DNA of 64,000 bases from Serratia fonticola. Lineage in GTDB: Bacteria > Pseudomonadota > Gammaproteobacteria > Enterobacterales > Enterobacteriaceae. Made by a program: the position numbers and the translations under genes. The DNA lies in NCBI RefSeq assembly GCF_001006005.1, contig NZ_CP011254.1, positions 3,596,001 to 3,660,000 on the forward strand, given 5' to 3'. Below the pieces are notes generated by a model. The model was given only the letters and a program-made list of their open reading frames with translations. It had not been told where the DNA came from and did not search any database. Shown piece by piece: positions 44,850 to 53,251 of this stretch; position 1 is the first letter of the stretch; each line of letters opens with the position of its first letter.

Positions 44850-47147
44850 ATGAAATGGCTTTGTGTGGTGAGTATGTTGTCCGGCCTGGCTATCAGCCCG
44901 GTTTTTGCGCAGGAAAGCAGTGCGACCCAAGGGATCTATGCTCAGGAGCGTGATGCCTTTGTCTCCAACCTGATGAAGCAGATGACGCTGGAAGAGAAAA
45001 TCGGCCAGCTACGTTTGATCAGCGTGGGGCCAGATAACCCGAAAGAGGCCATCCGTGATGGTATCAGCAAAGGCCAGATCGGGGCGATCTTCAACACCGT
45101 GACCCGGCCAGATATCCGCGTAATGCAGGATCAGGCCATGCAGCTCAGTCGCCTGAAGATCCCACTGTTTTTTGCTTATGACGTGGTCCACGGCCAGCGT
45201 ACCGTGTTCCCGATCAGCCTGGGGCTGGCGGCGAGCTTTGATCTGGAGGCTATCGCCCTGAGCGGGCGTGTTTCAGCGCAGGAAGCCAGTGATGACGGCC
45301 TGAACATGACCTTCTCGCCGATGGTGGATATTACCCGCGATCCGCGTTGGGGCCGGGTCTCTGAAGGGTTTGGAGAGGATACCTGGCTGGTATCGAAGAT
45401 TGCCAAAGTGATGGTGGATGCTTACCAGAATGGCGATCCGTCCAAGCCGGGTTCGGTGATGGCCAGCGTGAAGCACTTTGCCCTGTATGGCGCAGTTGAA
45501 GGGGGCCGTGACTACAACACCGTTGATATGAGCCCGTTGCGTATGCATCAGGATTACCTGCCGCCGTATAAGGCGGCGGTAGATGCTGGTAGCGGTGGCG
45601 TGATGGTTTCGCTTAACTCAATCAACGGCGTACCAGCGACGGCCAACCCATGGCTGCTGAAAGATCTGCTGCGTGACCAGTGGGGCTTCAAAGGCATCAC
45701 CATCAGCGATCACGGCGCGATTAAAGAGTTGATTAAGCATGGCGTGGCTCAGGATGCGCGTGATGCGGTGCGTTTGGCGATCACCTCCGGCGTCGATATG
45801 AGCATGAGCGACGAGTATTACGACCAATACTTGCCGGGGCTGGTGAAGGAAGGTCTGGTTGCTGAAAGCGAGATCGACCGGGCCTGCCGTGACGTGCTGA
45901 ACACCAAATATGATATGGGCCTGTTTAAAGATCCGTATAACCACCTCGGTCCGGTAGGCTCCGACCTGCAGGATACCAATGCCGAAAGCCGTCTGCACCG
46001 TGCGGAAGCCCGCGTGATTGCCCGCAAGACCATGGTGTTGCTGAAAAATGACAAGCAGACGTTGCCATTGCAAAAGCAGGGCACCATTGCGTTGATCGGG
46101 CCGATGGCCGACAGCCAGCGCGATATCATGGGGAGCTGGTCGGCAGCAGGCGTGGTGAAGCAGTCGATCACCGTGCGTGAAGGGTTGCAGAATGCGGTGG
46201 GCGATAAGGCCAGCATCCTGTACGCCAAAGGGGCCAACATTACTCAGGACAAGAGCATTGTTGATTATCTGAACGAGTATGAAACTGCGGTGGCCTTTGA
46301 TACGCGTTCGCCACAACAGATGATCGATGAAGCGGTAAAGATCGCTAAACAGGCCGATGTGGTCGTGGCGGTAGTGGGTGAGGCGCAGGGAATGGCTCAT
46401 GAAGCCTCCAGCCGGGCGGATATCACCATTCCACAAAGCCAGCGTGACCTGATCGCGGCGTTAAAAGCCACCGGTAAACCGCTGGTTCTGGTGCTGATGA
46501 ATGGTCGTCCGTTGGCCTTGAGCTGGGAAAGTGAACAGGCAGATGCGATGCTGGAAACCTGGTACAGCGGCACCGAAGGTGGGAATGCCATCGCCGACGT
46601 GCTGTTTGGTGACTACAACCCTTCCGGCAAGCTGCCAATGACCTTCCCGCGTTCGGTGGGGCAGATCCCGATTTACTACAACCATCTCAACACTGGCCGA
46701 CCGTTCGGCAAGGAAAACCCGGGCAAGTACACCTCGCGTTACTTTGATTCGCCGAATGGCCCGCTGTATCCGTTTGGGTATGGTCTGAGCTATAGCCAGT
46801 TTGCCCTGTCGGACTTCAAGCTCTCCAGCCCAGAGATGGCGCGCGACGGCAAAATTACCGCCAGCGTGATGCTGAAAAACACCGGTAAATATAACGGTGC
46901 CACCGTGGTACAGCTGTATGTGCAGGATGTGACCGCCTCGGTCAGCCGCCCGATCAAGGAGCTGCGTAACTTCAAGAAGGTGACGTTGCGTGCCGGGCAG
47001 GAACAGCGGGTGGAATTACCGATTACCGAGGACGATTTGAAGTTTTATAACGCCAGCCTGAAATGGGGCGCGGAGCCGGGTAAATTCAACGTGTTTGTTG
47101 GCCTGGATTCGGACAACCTGCAACAGCAGAGCTTTACCCTGAAATAA
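44850..47147 (+). CDS. bglX: Periplasmic beta-glucosidase BglX (GH3)
   Basis: A 765-residue secreted enzyme, the same length as E. coli BglX. The signal peptide is MKWLCVVSMLSGLAISPVFA (about 1-20). The GH3 N-domain has ARDAFVSNL-type start, DDGLNMTFSPMVDITRDPRWGRVSEGFGED, the KHFALYGAVEGGRDYNTVDMS motif and the nucleophile Asp in ITISDHGAI. The second domain has VGEAQGMAHEASSRADI, and a fibronectin III-like end begins near residue 665. It hydrolyses beta-glucosides in the periplasm. The ATG at 44850 is preferred over an upstream GTG because it begins the signal peptide as in E. coli. Confidence 0.95.
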   Translation: MKWLCVVSMLSGLAISPVFAQESSATQGIYAQERDAFVSNLMKQMTLEEKIGQLRLISVGPDNPKEAIRDGISKGQIGAIFNTVTRPDIRVMQDQAMQLSRLKIPLFFAYDVVHGQRTVFPISLGLAASFDLEAIALSGRVSAQEASDDGLNMTFSPMVDITRDPRWGRVSEGFGEDTWLVSKIAKVMVDAYQNGDPSKPGSVMASVKHFALYGAVEGGRDYNTVDMSPLRMHQDYLPPYKAAVDAGSGGVMVSLNSINGVPATANPWLLKDLLRDQWGFKGITISDHGAIKELIKHGVAQDARDAVRLAITSGVDMSMSDEYYDQYLPGLVKEGLVAESEIDRACRDVLNTKYDMGLFKDPYNHLGPVGSDLQDTNAESRLHRAEARVIARKTMVLLKNDKQTLPLQKQGTIALIGPMADSQRDIMGSWSAAGVVKQSITVREGLQNAVGDKASILYAKGANITQDKSIVDYLNEYETAVAFDTRSPQQMIDEAVKIAKQADVVVAVVGEAQGMAHEASSRADITIPQSQRDLIAALKATGKPLVLVLMNGRPLALSWESEQADAMLETWYSGTEGGNAIADVLFGDYNPSGKLPMTFPRSVGQIPIYYNHLNTGRPFGKENPGKYTSRYFDSPNGPLYPFGYGLSYSQFALSDFKLSSPEMARDGKITASVMLKNTGKYNGATVVQLYVQDVTASVSRPIKELRNFKKVTLRAGQEQRVELPITEDDLKFYNASLKWGAEPGKFNVFVGLDSDNLQQQSFTLK

Positions 47148-47175
47148 GTTTGTGAGCGTTTACTTTCGCTGTTTT

Positions 47176-47212
47176 CCCCTCACCCCAACCCTCTCCCACA
47201 GGGAGAGGGAGC
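47176..47212. repeat. MITE-like repeat, single end copy
   Basis: CCCCTCACCCCAACCCTCTC and CCACAGGGAGAGGGAGC, palindromic, 29 bases after bglX. It may double as a terminator. Confidence 0.7.
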
Positions 47213-47242
47213 CGAAACGGTGTTGTGGTCAGGACGGCGTAG

Positions 47243-47262
47243 GGGCGCCGCATGCTGCGCCC
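47243..47262. repeat. Short GC palindrome (REP-like), copy 3
   Basis: GGGCGCCGCATGCTGCGCCC, in the bglX downstream region. Confidence 0.65.
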
Positions 47263-47372
47263 GTTTAACGTATTCGGTGTTGAGGTCAGACGCAGGAGGC
47301 GGTTTTTAGTTCGGACAGTCCCCCTCGTAAAACGCCAAGCAGCACACAGAAAAAATCACCGGAGATTGCACC

Positions 47373-48296
47373 ATGAAAAGATATCTGGACTGTAGCGCCA
47401 GCGATCTGGCCAACATCAGCAAAGACGATCTGATCTACGCCATCCGTGCCAGCGAAGGGCGCATTCTGGTCAGTGAGACCATTGCGGTAACCCAGCCGCT
47501 GCTCAATAACGTCACCAATGCCGAACTGGCTGCCAGCCAGGGGGCCGACATCCTGCTACTGAACCTGTTTGATGTCAATCAGCCGCACATTGCCGGGCTG
47601 CCTGCCGATGTACCACCAGAAGAAGCCATACGCGAACTGCAACGGCTGACCGGGCGCGTCATCGGGGTCAATCTGGAAGCCGTCGATCCGGCGTTTGCCA
47701 CCACGCACAATGAGTTTTGGCAGATGACAGCGGGGCGCGCGGCCACGGCGGAAAACGCCCGAAAACTGTATGAGCTTGGCGCTCGCATGGTGGTCTTGAC
47801 CGGTAACCCGAATAACGGCGTCAGCAACCAGGCCATCGCCGAGGCGCTGAAGCACATTCGTGACGAAGTGGGCGATAAGCTGGTGCTGGTGACCGGGAAA
47901 ATGCACGGCGCAGGGATTGTGCGTGAAAGCGGCAGTCAGTTGATCACCGAACAAGATATTGCGCTGTTTATTGAAAACGGGGCTGACATTGTTCTATTAC
48001 CTGCACCGGGCACCATCCCCGGAATGTCGCAGGAAAAGGTCGCCGAGCTGATTACGTTTACTCAGCAACAGGGCGCGCTGGCGATGACCGCTATCGGCAC
48101 TTCTCAGGAGGGGGCCGATGTGCAAACCATTCGCCAGATTGCCCTGATGAGCAAAATGGCCGGAGCCGATCTGCACCATATTGGCGATACCGGCTATCTT
48201 GGCTTGGCGTTACCGGAGAATATCTTTGCCTACAGCGTGGCGATCCGCGGTGTACGCCACACCTATACCCGCATAGCTCGCTCCGTTAACCGCTAG
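47373..48296 (+). CDS. TIM-barrel-like protein of unknown function
   Basis: A 307-residue soluble protein starting MKRYLDCSASDLANISKDDLI. The pattern of beta strands ending in Gly/Asp/Thr loops (GRVIGVNLEAVDP, GARMVVLTGNPNNGVS, KLVLVTGKMHGAGIV, GADIVLLPAPGTIPGM, GALAMTAIGTSQEGADV and AGADLHHIGDTGYLG) is that of a TIM barrel, perhaps phosphate-binding at GNPNNG/GTSQEG. I do not recognise an enzyme. The ATG has CCGGAGATT. The gene lies 99 bases before the metal-oxyanion importer and 225 bases after bglX, and could share a transcript with the importer. Confidence 0.72.
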   Translation: MKRYLDCSASDLANISKDDLIYAIRASEGRILVSETIAVTQPLLNNVTNAELAASQGADILLLNLFDVNQPHIAGLPADVPPEEAIRELQRLTGRVIGVNLEAVDPAFATTHNEFWQMTAGRAATAENARKLYELGARMVVLTGNPNNGVSNQAIAEALKHIRDEVGDKLVLVTGKMHGAGIVRESGSQLITEQDIALFIENGADIVLLPAPGTIPGMSQEKVAELITFTQQQGALAMTAIGTSQEGADVQTIRQIALMSKMAGADLHHIGDTGYLGLALPENIFAYSVAIRGVRHTYTRIARSVNR

Positions 48297-48349
48297 CAAT
48301 TTCCCTTTTCAACGCGTTGTTTGATCCGGCAGATTGTTTCATTGTGGTT

Positions 48350-48377
48350 ATCGCTATATTATTTTGTATATAACGAC
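48350..48377. promoter_or_regulatory. ModE-type operator before the importer operon
   Basis: CGCTATATT (48352-48360), six bases, then TATATAACG (48367-48375) form an inverted repeat of 9+6+9 bases. This is the architecture and near-sequence of the ModE-molybdate binding site I recall for the E. coli modABC operator (CGTTATATT-N6-TACATAACG). It ends 20 bases before the first ATG. Confidence 0.7.
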
Positions 48378-48395
48378 AGTCCACCGGAAACTCCC

Positions 48396-49436
48396 ATGTT
48401 CAAACGCCTATTACTGCTTGCTCTTCTTTTCTCATCCGCCGCCTTGGCGGATCGCCAGGTCACCGATCAACTCAACCGCACCGTCACGCTGCCGGACCAC
48501 ATTACCCGTGCCGTGGTGCTACAACATCAGACGTTAAACCTGCTGGTACAACTAGACGCCATGCCGCAGGTGGTTGGCGTGCTCAGCAGTTGGCAGAAAC
48601 AGCTCGGGCCGAACTATTTACGGCTGGCTCCCAGCCTGGCCAAGATGCCCATGCCGGGCGATCTTACGGCGGTCAATATTGAAAGCCTGCTGGCTCTGCA
48701 CCCGCAGGTAGTGTTTGTGGCCAACTATGCCCCGGCGGATATGATCGCCCAGATCGAGCAGGCAGGTATTCCGGTGGTGGCAATCTCGCTGCGCCGTGAA
48801 CCGGCGGCTCAGGCTGGGAAAATCAATCCGGTACTAGAAAATGAAGATCGGGTTTATAACCTTGGCCTGCAGGATGGTATTCGCCTGATTGGCAAGGTGA
48901 TGGGCCGCGAGGCACAGGCGGATGCGATGGTGAAAGATGTTTTCCAACAGCGCGCGTTGGTGGCCAAGCGTCTGCAGGATATCCCAGAGGATCAACGGGT
49001 GCGGGTCTATATGGCCAACCCGGATCTCACTACTTACGGTTCGGGTAAATACACCGGCCTGATGATGCAACATGCCGGTGCCGTGAACGTCGCGGCCAAA
49101 GACATTCAGGGTTTTAAGCAGATTTCCATCGAAGACGTGCTGAAGTGGAACCCGGCGGTGATCTTTGTGCAGGAACGTTATCCCGACGTGGTGCAGCAGA
49201 TCCTCACCTCGCCACAGTGGCAGCCGATCGAGGCGGTGAAACACAAACGGGTTTACCTGATGCCGGAATATGCCAAAGCCTGGGGCTACCCAATGCCGGA
49301 AGCACTGGCGCTTGGGGAATTGTGGATGGCAAAAACGCTCTACCCACAGCGTTTCACCGATGTTGATCTGCAACAGCACGTAGACAACTACTACCAACGC
49401 TATTACCGCGCCAGTTGCTGCCAGAGCGGCAAATGA
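48396..49436 (+). CDS. molA: BtuF/MolA-type periplasmic substrate-binding protein
   Basis: A 346-residue secreted protein (signal about 1-18, ending AALA-DRQVTDQ). It has the cluster A-3 fold: DQLNRTVTLPDHITRAVVL, then a VFVANYAPADMIAQIEQAGIPVVAISLR lobe, a long linking helix, and SIEDVLKWNPAVIFVQE. Such proteins usually carry siderophores, heme or B12. In Haemophilus MolA a member of this class binds molybdate. The ModE-like operator, absence of a Fur-like box near the start and the ModA-like partner favour molybdate/tungstate. The ATG has CCGGAAACTCCC upstream; the stop overlaps the permease start (ATGA). The gene symbol is inference. Confidence 0.72.
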   Translation: MFKRLLLLALLFSSAALADRQVTDQLNRTVTLPDHITRAVVLQHQTLNLLVQLDAMPQVVGVLSSWQKQLGPNYLRLAPSLAKMPMPGDLTAVNIESLLALHPQVVFVANYAPADMIAQIEQAGIPVVAISLRREPAAQAGKINPVLENEDRVYNLGLQDGIRLIGKVMGREAQADAMVKDVFQQRALVAKRLQDIPEDQRVRVYMANPDLTTYGSGKYTGLMMQHAGAVNVAAKDIQGFKQISIEDVLKWNPAVIFVQERYPDVVQQILTSPQWQPIEAVKHKRVYLMPEYAKAWGYPMPEALALGELWMAKTLYPQRFTDVDLQQHVDNYYQRYYRASCCQSGK

Positions 49437-50431
49437 AACTGGGGTTGTTGCTCCTGCTCACCGCCTGCTGCGCATTGCTCTCCCTGGGTTTTGGCCGCTA
49501 TCCGGTTACGGCTGGTCATAGCCTGATGATTTTGTTGGAACCGATTATAGGCCAGCATGCAGATATCACGGAGATCGAACGGCAGGTGATCCTCGGCGTG
49601 CGTGTGCCACGCGTGCTGTTGGCGATGGGGGCGGGCTCGGCTTTGGCGCTGTGTGGGGCGGCCTTGCAAGGGGTCTTTCGTAACCCGTTGGTCGATCCAC
49701 ATATTATTGGAGTTTCTTCTGGAGCCGCTTTTGGCGGCACCTTGGCGATCCTGCTTGGCCTGCCGGTATTGATGCTGTTGCTGAGTGCCTTCGTCTTTGG
49801 CATGTTGGCGCTGTTGCTGATTTTTGCCATCACCAGCGCCGTTGCCCGGAGGAATATTCTTTCTTTGGTGCTGGCCGGGGTGATCCTCAGCGGCTTCTTT
49901 TCTGCCTGCGTCAGCCTGGTGCAGTATCTGGCCGATAGCGAAGAGAAGCTGCCCAGCATCGTGTTCTGGCTGCTAGGCAGCTTTGCCACGGCGGATAGCC
50001 ATAAGTTGCTGATGTTGTTCCTGCCGCTACTGCTGGCCGGTGGCCTGTTATTGGCACTGCGTTGGCGTATTAACCTGCTTTCTTTGGGAGATGAGGATGC
50101 GGCTGCATTAGGGATTAACGTTGAACGCACCCGTTGGCTGATTTTGACGCTGTGCGCGGTGATTGTGGCAGCACAGGTGGCAGTCAGCGGCAGTATTGGC
50201 TGGGTGGGGTTGCTGATCCCGCATCTGGCCCGCCTGCTGGTGGGGCCGGACCATCGGCGTTTATTACCTGCAGCTATGTGCCTTGGGGCGCTATATATGG
50301 TGCTGATCGACGATTTGGCGCGCACCTTAAGCAGCAGTGAAATTCCTCTGGGTATTCTCACCGCTCTGATCGGCGCTCCTTTGTTTGCCTTGCTGCTACG
50401 GCGTGCGCAGGTAAGGGGCTGGAATGGTTGA
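49433..50431 (+). CDS. molB: FecCD/BtuC-type permease of the same importer
   Basis: A 332-residue membrane protein with about ten helices. RVPRVLLAMGAGSALALCGAALQGVFRNPLVDPHIIGVSSGAAFGG is the family's first signature, and VAVSGSIGWVGLLIPHLARLLVGPDHRRLLPAAMCLGA is the second. It forms the dimeric channel of a type II ABC importer. It overlaps the binding-protein gene by four bases and the ATPase gene by eight. The ATG at 49433 is supported by this overlap. Confidence 0.8.
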   Translation: MKLGLLLLLTACCALLSLGFGRYPVTAGHSLMILLEPIIGQHADITEIERQVILGVRVPRVLLAMGAGSALALCGAALQGVFRNPLVDPHIIGVSSGAAFGGTLAILLGLPVLMLLLSAFVFGMLALLLIFAITSAVARRNILSLVLAGVILSGFFSACVSLVQYLADSEEKLPSIVFWLLGSFATADSHKLLMLFLPLLLAGGLLLALRWRINLLSLGDEDAAALGINVERTRWLILTLCAVIVAAQVAVSGSIGWVGLLIPHLARLLVGPDHRRLLPAAMCLGALYMVLIDDLARTLSSSEIPLGILTALIGAPLFALLLRRAQVRGWNG

Positions 50432-51203
50432 AACGCTGCTACAGGTCAGCAACCTGAGCTTTGGCTGGCCAGGACAACCCAAGTTGTTCCAACAACTTGA
50501 TTTGCAGTTACAGCGGGGGGAAGTGCTGGCGGTGCTTGGCCCCAACGGGCGTGGCAAAAGCACCTTGATGCAACTCTTGTTGGGCACTTTGCCGTTACAG
50601 CAAGGGAGCGTTGTCGCCCATTGCGGATTAGGGTTTGTGCCGCAGTATTTCACGCCGCCCTTTGCCTACAAGGTGTTGGATATTGTGTTGATGGGCCGGG
50701 CTCGGCATGTAGGGCTGTTTCGTGCCCCTTCGGCTGAGGATCATCAGTTAGCCAAACAGGCCCTTTATTCGCTGGATATGCTGGCATTTGCCGATCGTGA
50801 GTTTGGCAGCCTTTCCGGTGGGCAGCGCCAATTGGTGCTGATAGCCCGGGCGTTGGCAATGGCCTGTGAAGTGCTGATCCTCGATGAGCCGACCTCGGCA
50901 CTGGACTTACACCATCAGGACCGGGTGCTGACCCTGATCGACCAACTGGCGGGTGACCGGCAGATGGCGGTGATATTCTCGACTCACCAACCTAATCATG
51001 CTCATGCCGTGGCAGGCCGTGCACTCTTGCTGGGGGCAGAAGGGCGACATCAGTTGGGCAGTTGCCAGCAGGTACTGACGGCAGACAATCTTTCGCCGCT
51101 GTTCCATTTGCCGATTGAACGGGTATCCATTCCCTTTGCTGGCAGCCAGTTGGAAACGTTGGTGCCCATCTTCCACAGCCAGCGGGAGCGCAATCGTGAA
51201 TAA
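50424..51203 (+). CDS. molC: ATPase of the type II importer
   Basis: A 259-residue ABC ATPase. Walker A is GPNGRGKST (Arg in place of the usual Ala/Ser), the Q-loop is PQYFTPPF, the signature is LSGGQRQLV, Walker B is LILDEPTSALD and the switch His is in FSTHQPNHA. It powers the FecCD-type permease and overlaps its gene by eight bases. It also overlaps the ModA-like gene start by eight bases, so all four genes read as one operon. Confidence 0.82.
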   Translation: MVETLLQVSNLSFGWPGQPKLFQQLDLQLQRGEVLAVLGPNGRGKSTLMQLLLGTLPLQQGSVVAHCGLGFVPQYFTPPFAYKVLDIVLMGRARHVGLFRAPSAEDHQLAKQALYSLDMLAFADREFGSLSGGQRQLVLIARALAMACEVLILDEPTSALDLHHQDRVLTLIDQLAGDRQMAVIFSTHQPNHAHAVAGRALLLGAEGRHQLGSCQQVLTADNLSPLFHLPIERVSIPFAGSQLETLVPIFHSQRERNRE

Positions 51204-51927
51204 CATGACTCTTTTTGCCGCAGGCAGTTTGCGGCTGGCGTTCACTCCGCTGTTGGCGGCGTTTGAGCAGGAGAGCGGTCACCAGGTCGAGGCCACCTTT
51301 GGCCCGGCAGGGATGCTGCGGGAACGGATTGAGCGATGGGAAAGGCCGCAGGTGTTTGCCTCTGCCAATCTTGAACATCCACAGCGGCTGGTGGCACTCG
51401 ATTTTGCGCAGGCGGTACAGCCGTTTACCCGCAATCGCCTATGCGCCACGGTGCGTAATATCCCGGAGTTAACTCAACCGGATTTGCTGACGTTACTGTG
51501 TGACCCACAATGGCGTGTCGGCACCTCAACGCCGCTAGCCGATCCTTCCGGTGACTATGCGCAACAGTTGTTCGATCACCTGGAGCGGTTATTGCCGGGG
51601 CAGGGGAGCGCATTGCGAAGCCGGGCAGTGGCGCTGGTTGGTGGGCCAGATTCTGCGCCAATACCGGCGGGCCGGTTAGCGGCTGAGTATCTGATTGCAG
51701 AAAGTCAGGCGGATATTTTTCTGGGTTATGCCAGCTATGCAGCTGCGCTAGCTGCTTGCCCGCAGGTAAAAGTACGAATGTTACCTGCTGCCCTCGACTT
51801 CAAAGTGACCTATGGCCTGTGTCTATTGGATGAAGGTTGTATGGTTGCAGAGGAGTTGGTGGCCTTTATTCTGGGTGTTAGAGGGCAGAGGATTTTACAG
51901 CGTATGGGCATGCTGGCGTTAGACTAA
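51196..51927 (+). CDS. ModA-like protein without signal peptide
   Basis: A 243-residue protein that begins MNNMTLFAAGSLRLAFTPLLAAFEQESGHQVEATFGPAG, which aligns with the mature N-terminus of ModA/WtpA molybdate/tungstate-binding proteins. Nothing like a Sec signal precedes the domain, so it should stay in the cytoplasm. GDYAQQLFDHLERLLPGQG and FLGYASYAAALA follow the fold. The start is the GTG at 51196 with GGGAG upstream, overlapping the ATPase stop; an ATG three codons later is an alternative. Its role (intracellular oxyanion binding, sensing or sequestration) is inference. Confidence 0.75.
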   Translation: MNNMTLFAAGSLRLAFTPLLAAFEQESGHQVEATFGPAGMLRERIERWERPQVFASANLEHPQRLVALDFAQAVQPFTRNRLCATVRNIPELTQPDLLTLLCDPQWRVGTSTPLADPSGDYAQQLFDHLERLLPGQGSALRSRAVALVGGPDSAPIPAGRLAAEYLIAESQADIFLGYASYAAALAACPQVKVRMLPAALDFKVTYGLCLLDEGCMVAEELVAFILGVRGQRILQRMGMLALD

Positions 51928-51946
51928 TGCTTTACTATCAACAACA

Positions 51947-52045
51947 TTAAGTTACTAGCTTAATAATGTAACAGTTTGGTAACTTGCTTATTGAGCTTGC
52001 CAGCTTACTCGTTTGTTAACTTGCTAAGCTGGCAATTTATTGAGT
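51947..52045. repeat. Left flank repeats of the partition pair (possible centromere/operator)
   Basis: An AT-rich run of variants of CTTGCTAAGC/AAGTTACTAGCTTAA, including the inverted repeat TTAAG-N7-CTTAA (51947-51963). The 10-mer TTACTAGCTT at 51952-51961 recurs at 53167-53176 on the other side. Confidence 0.5.
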
Positions 52046-52048
52046 TGC

Positions 52049-52354
52049 TCAGATCTTCTTTAGCAGGGCCAGCAATTGCGCCTCGCTCTTGTCGGCCAAA
52101 GTGTCGATGGCTAACTTGATCACATCGGAACGGGTGATGCGCACGATGCCGTTACGCGCCGCATGGCCGATCACTTCGTCGATCATCTCCACATGGTTAT
52201 CCGTCAGGCTGACGGACAGCGCTTTATAAACGCGCTTACGGCCCTGGGGCTTTTCGGCAACGGCGGCAGGAGCGGGAACAATCAACGTATGTGAAGTGGC
52301 GCTGTTGATAAATTCATCTTCCGACATGCGGTGGGTTGGCGTACGTTTTTTCAC
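52049..52354 (-). CDS. Ribbon-helix-helix partition partner (ParG-like)
   Basis: A 101-residue protein with a flexible, Ala/Pro-rich N-terminal 40 residues and a C-terminal RHH-like domain (KRVYKALSVSLTDNHVEMIDEVIGHAARNGIVRITRSDVIKLAIDTLADKSEAQLL). That layout is that of ParG/omega-type small centromere-binding proteins. It overlaps the end of the ParA-like gene by four bases, so it is the second gene of a type Ib-like partition operon. DNA-binding to the flanking repeats is expected but not shown. Confidence 0.72.
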   Translation of the reverse strand: MKKRTPTHRMSEDEFINSATSHTLIVPAPAAVAEKPQGRKRVYKALSVSLTDNHVEMIDEVIGHAARNGIVRITRSDVIKLAIDTLADKSEAQLLALLKKI

Positions 52355-52986
52355 AGGATCACCTCTGTTACCAGGCTTTCGATTTCGTGCTGCGCTTTTT
52401 CATTGTGCGCTTCATGCACGGTTAGCGCTTCGCCCCAGGCATCGCGATAAATTTTGCGATCGCACAGGCGGTTGTTTACCAACTTCAGTTCCGGGTATTC
52501 GCTTAGCACTTCGGCCGCTTCGTTGGCTTCGTTAATGAAGATGTTGGTTGGGCACAGGTTGAGCACAATGTGGCCTTTTACCTTTTCATTGTATTCCTGG
52601 GCGGTGGAGAACATCTCGGACAGGTAGCCGATAGTATCCAGGTCCATCTGCGAAGGGCGCAACGGCGAGATAAACAGATCGGCGGCCAGCAGCCCGGAGC
52701 GTAATTCTGCGCTGTCGCGGCCAGCGGTATCGACAATCACATAATCGTAGTGACGGTTCAGTTCCAGCAGGGTTTCTTTAATCTTGCCTGAGGCAGCCAC
52801 CACCGGGATCTGCGGAAGCCCTTCGACATTTTGACGGTCGTTGAACCAGGTCATGATGGATTTCTGGTCGTCGGCATCGACGATAATGGCCGTTTTCTTC
52901 TGCTGCAGGATCAGATATCCGGCGATGTTTACCGCCATGGTCGATTTGCCGACGCCGCCTTTCTGCGAACCAATCAAAACAATCAT
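52351..52986 (-). CDS. ParA/ParF-type partition ATPase
   Basis: A 211-residue deviant Walker ATPase without an N-terminal DNA-binding domain, hence type Ib (ParF-like). The Walker A is KGGVGKST with signature Lys9 and Lys14, Walker A' is VIVDTAGRDSAELRSGLLAAD, and the Walker B-type stretch is ADLFISPLRPSQMDLDTI. It should form a filament or gradient on the nucleoid that moves DNA bound by its partner. The ATG at 52986 begins at the conserved strand (MIVLIGSQKGG); the frame is open 13 codons further. Plasmid-type genes on a chromosome. Confidence 0.84.
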   Translation of the reverse strand: MIVLIGSQKGGVGKSTMAVNIAGYLILQQKKTAIIVDADDQKSIMTWFNDRQNVEGLPQIPVVAASGKIKETLLELNRHYDYVIVDTAGRDSAELRSGLLAADLFISPLRPSQMDLDTIGYLSEMFSTAQEYNEKVKGHIVLNLCPTNIFINEANEAAEVLSEYPELKLVNNRLCDRKIYRDAWGEALTVHEAHNEKAQHEIESLVTEVIL

Positions 52987-53021
52987 GTTGCCATCTCTCA
53001 AGTTGCCAAGCGGATAACTTA

Positions 53022-53184
53022 TCAATTAACTAACTTAATAAGTTAATGCGCTTGCTAGGTTGGTAATTAAATGAGTTAACAAGTGCGTATGACGACAATA
53101 TGCCCCATTGGCAGCGGCTTGCCAAGTAGGTAAAGTCTCAACTTGCGTGTTTATTTGTTTAATAACTTACTAGCTTGATAAGTT
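53022..53184. repeat. Right flank repeats upstream of the ParA-like gene
   Basis: Multiple degenerate copies of AACTTACTAGCTTGATAAGTT-like sequence, ending with AACTTA-N9-TAAGTT at 53164-53184. They lie in the promoter region of the partition operon and probably include its operator and centromere. Confidence 0.5.
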
Positions 53185-53231
53185 TTAATTGAAGGGGAAG
53201 GCAGCCAGGATTGATGGTAAAGCTGCTCACC

Positions 53232-53251
53232 GGGCGCAGCATGCGGCGCCC
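53232..53251. repeat. Short GC palindrome (REP-like), copy 4
   Basis: GGGCGCAGCATGCGGCGCCC, in the gene-free stretch between the partition operon and yajD. The rest of 53185-53507 holds no gene. Confidence 0.6.

Noticed and set aside
48350..51203. Ordinary iron-siderophore importer
   Set aside because: The fold of the three proteins would allow it, but no Fur-type site is seen and the operator pattern and ModA-like partner point to molybdate/tungstate. It is kept as an alternative only.
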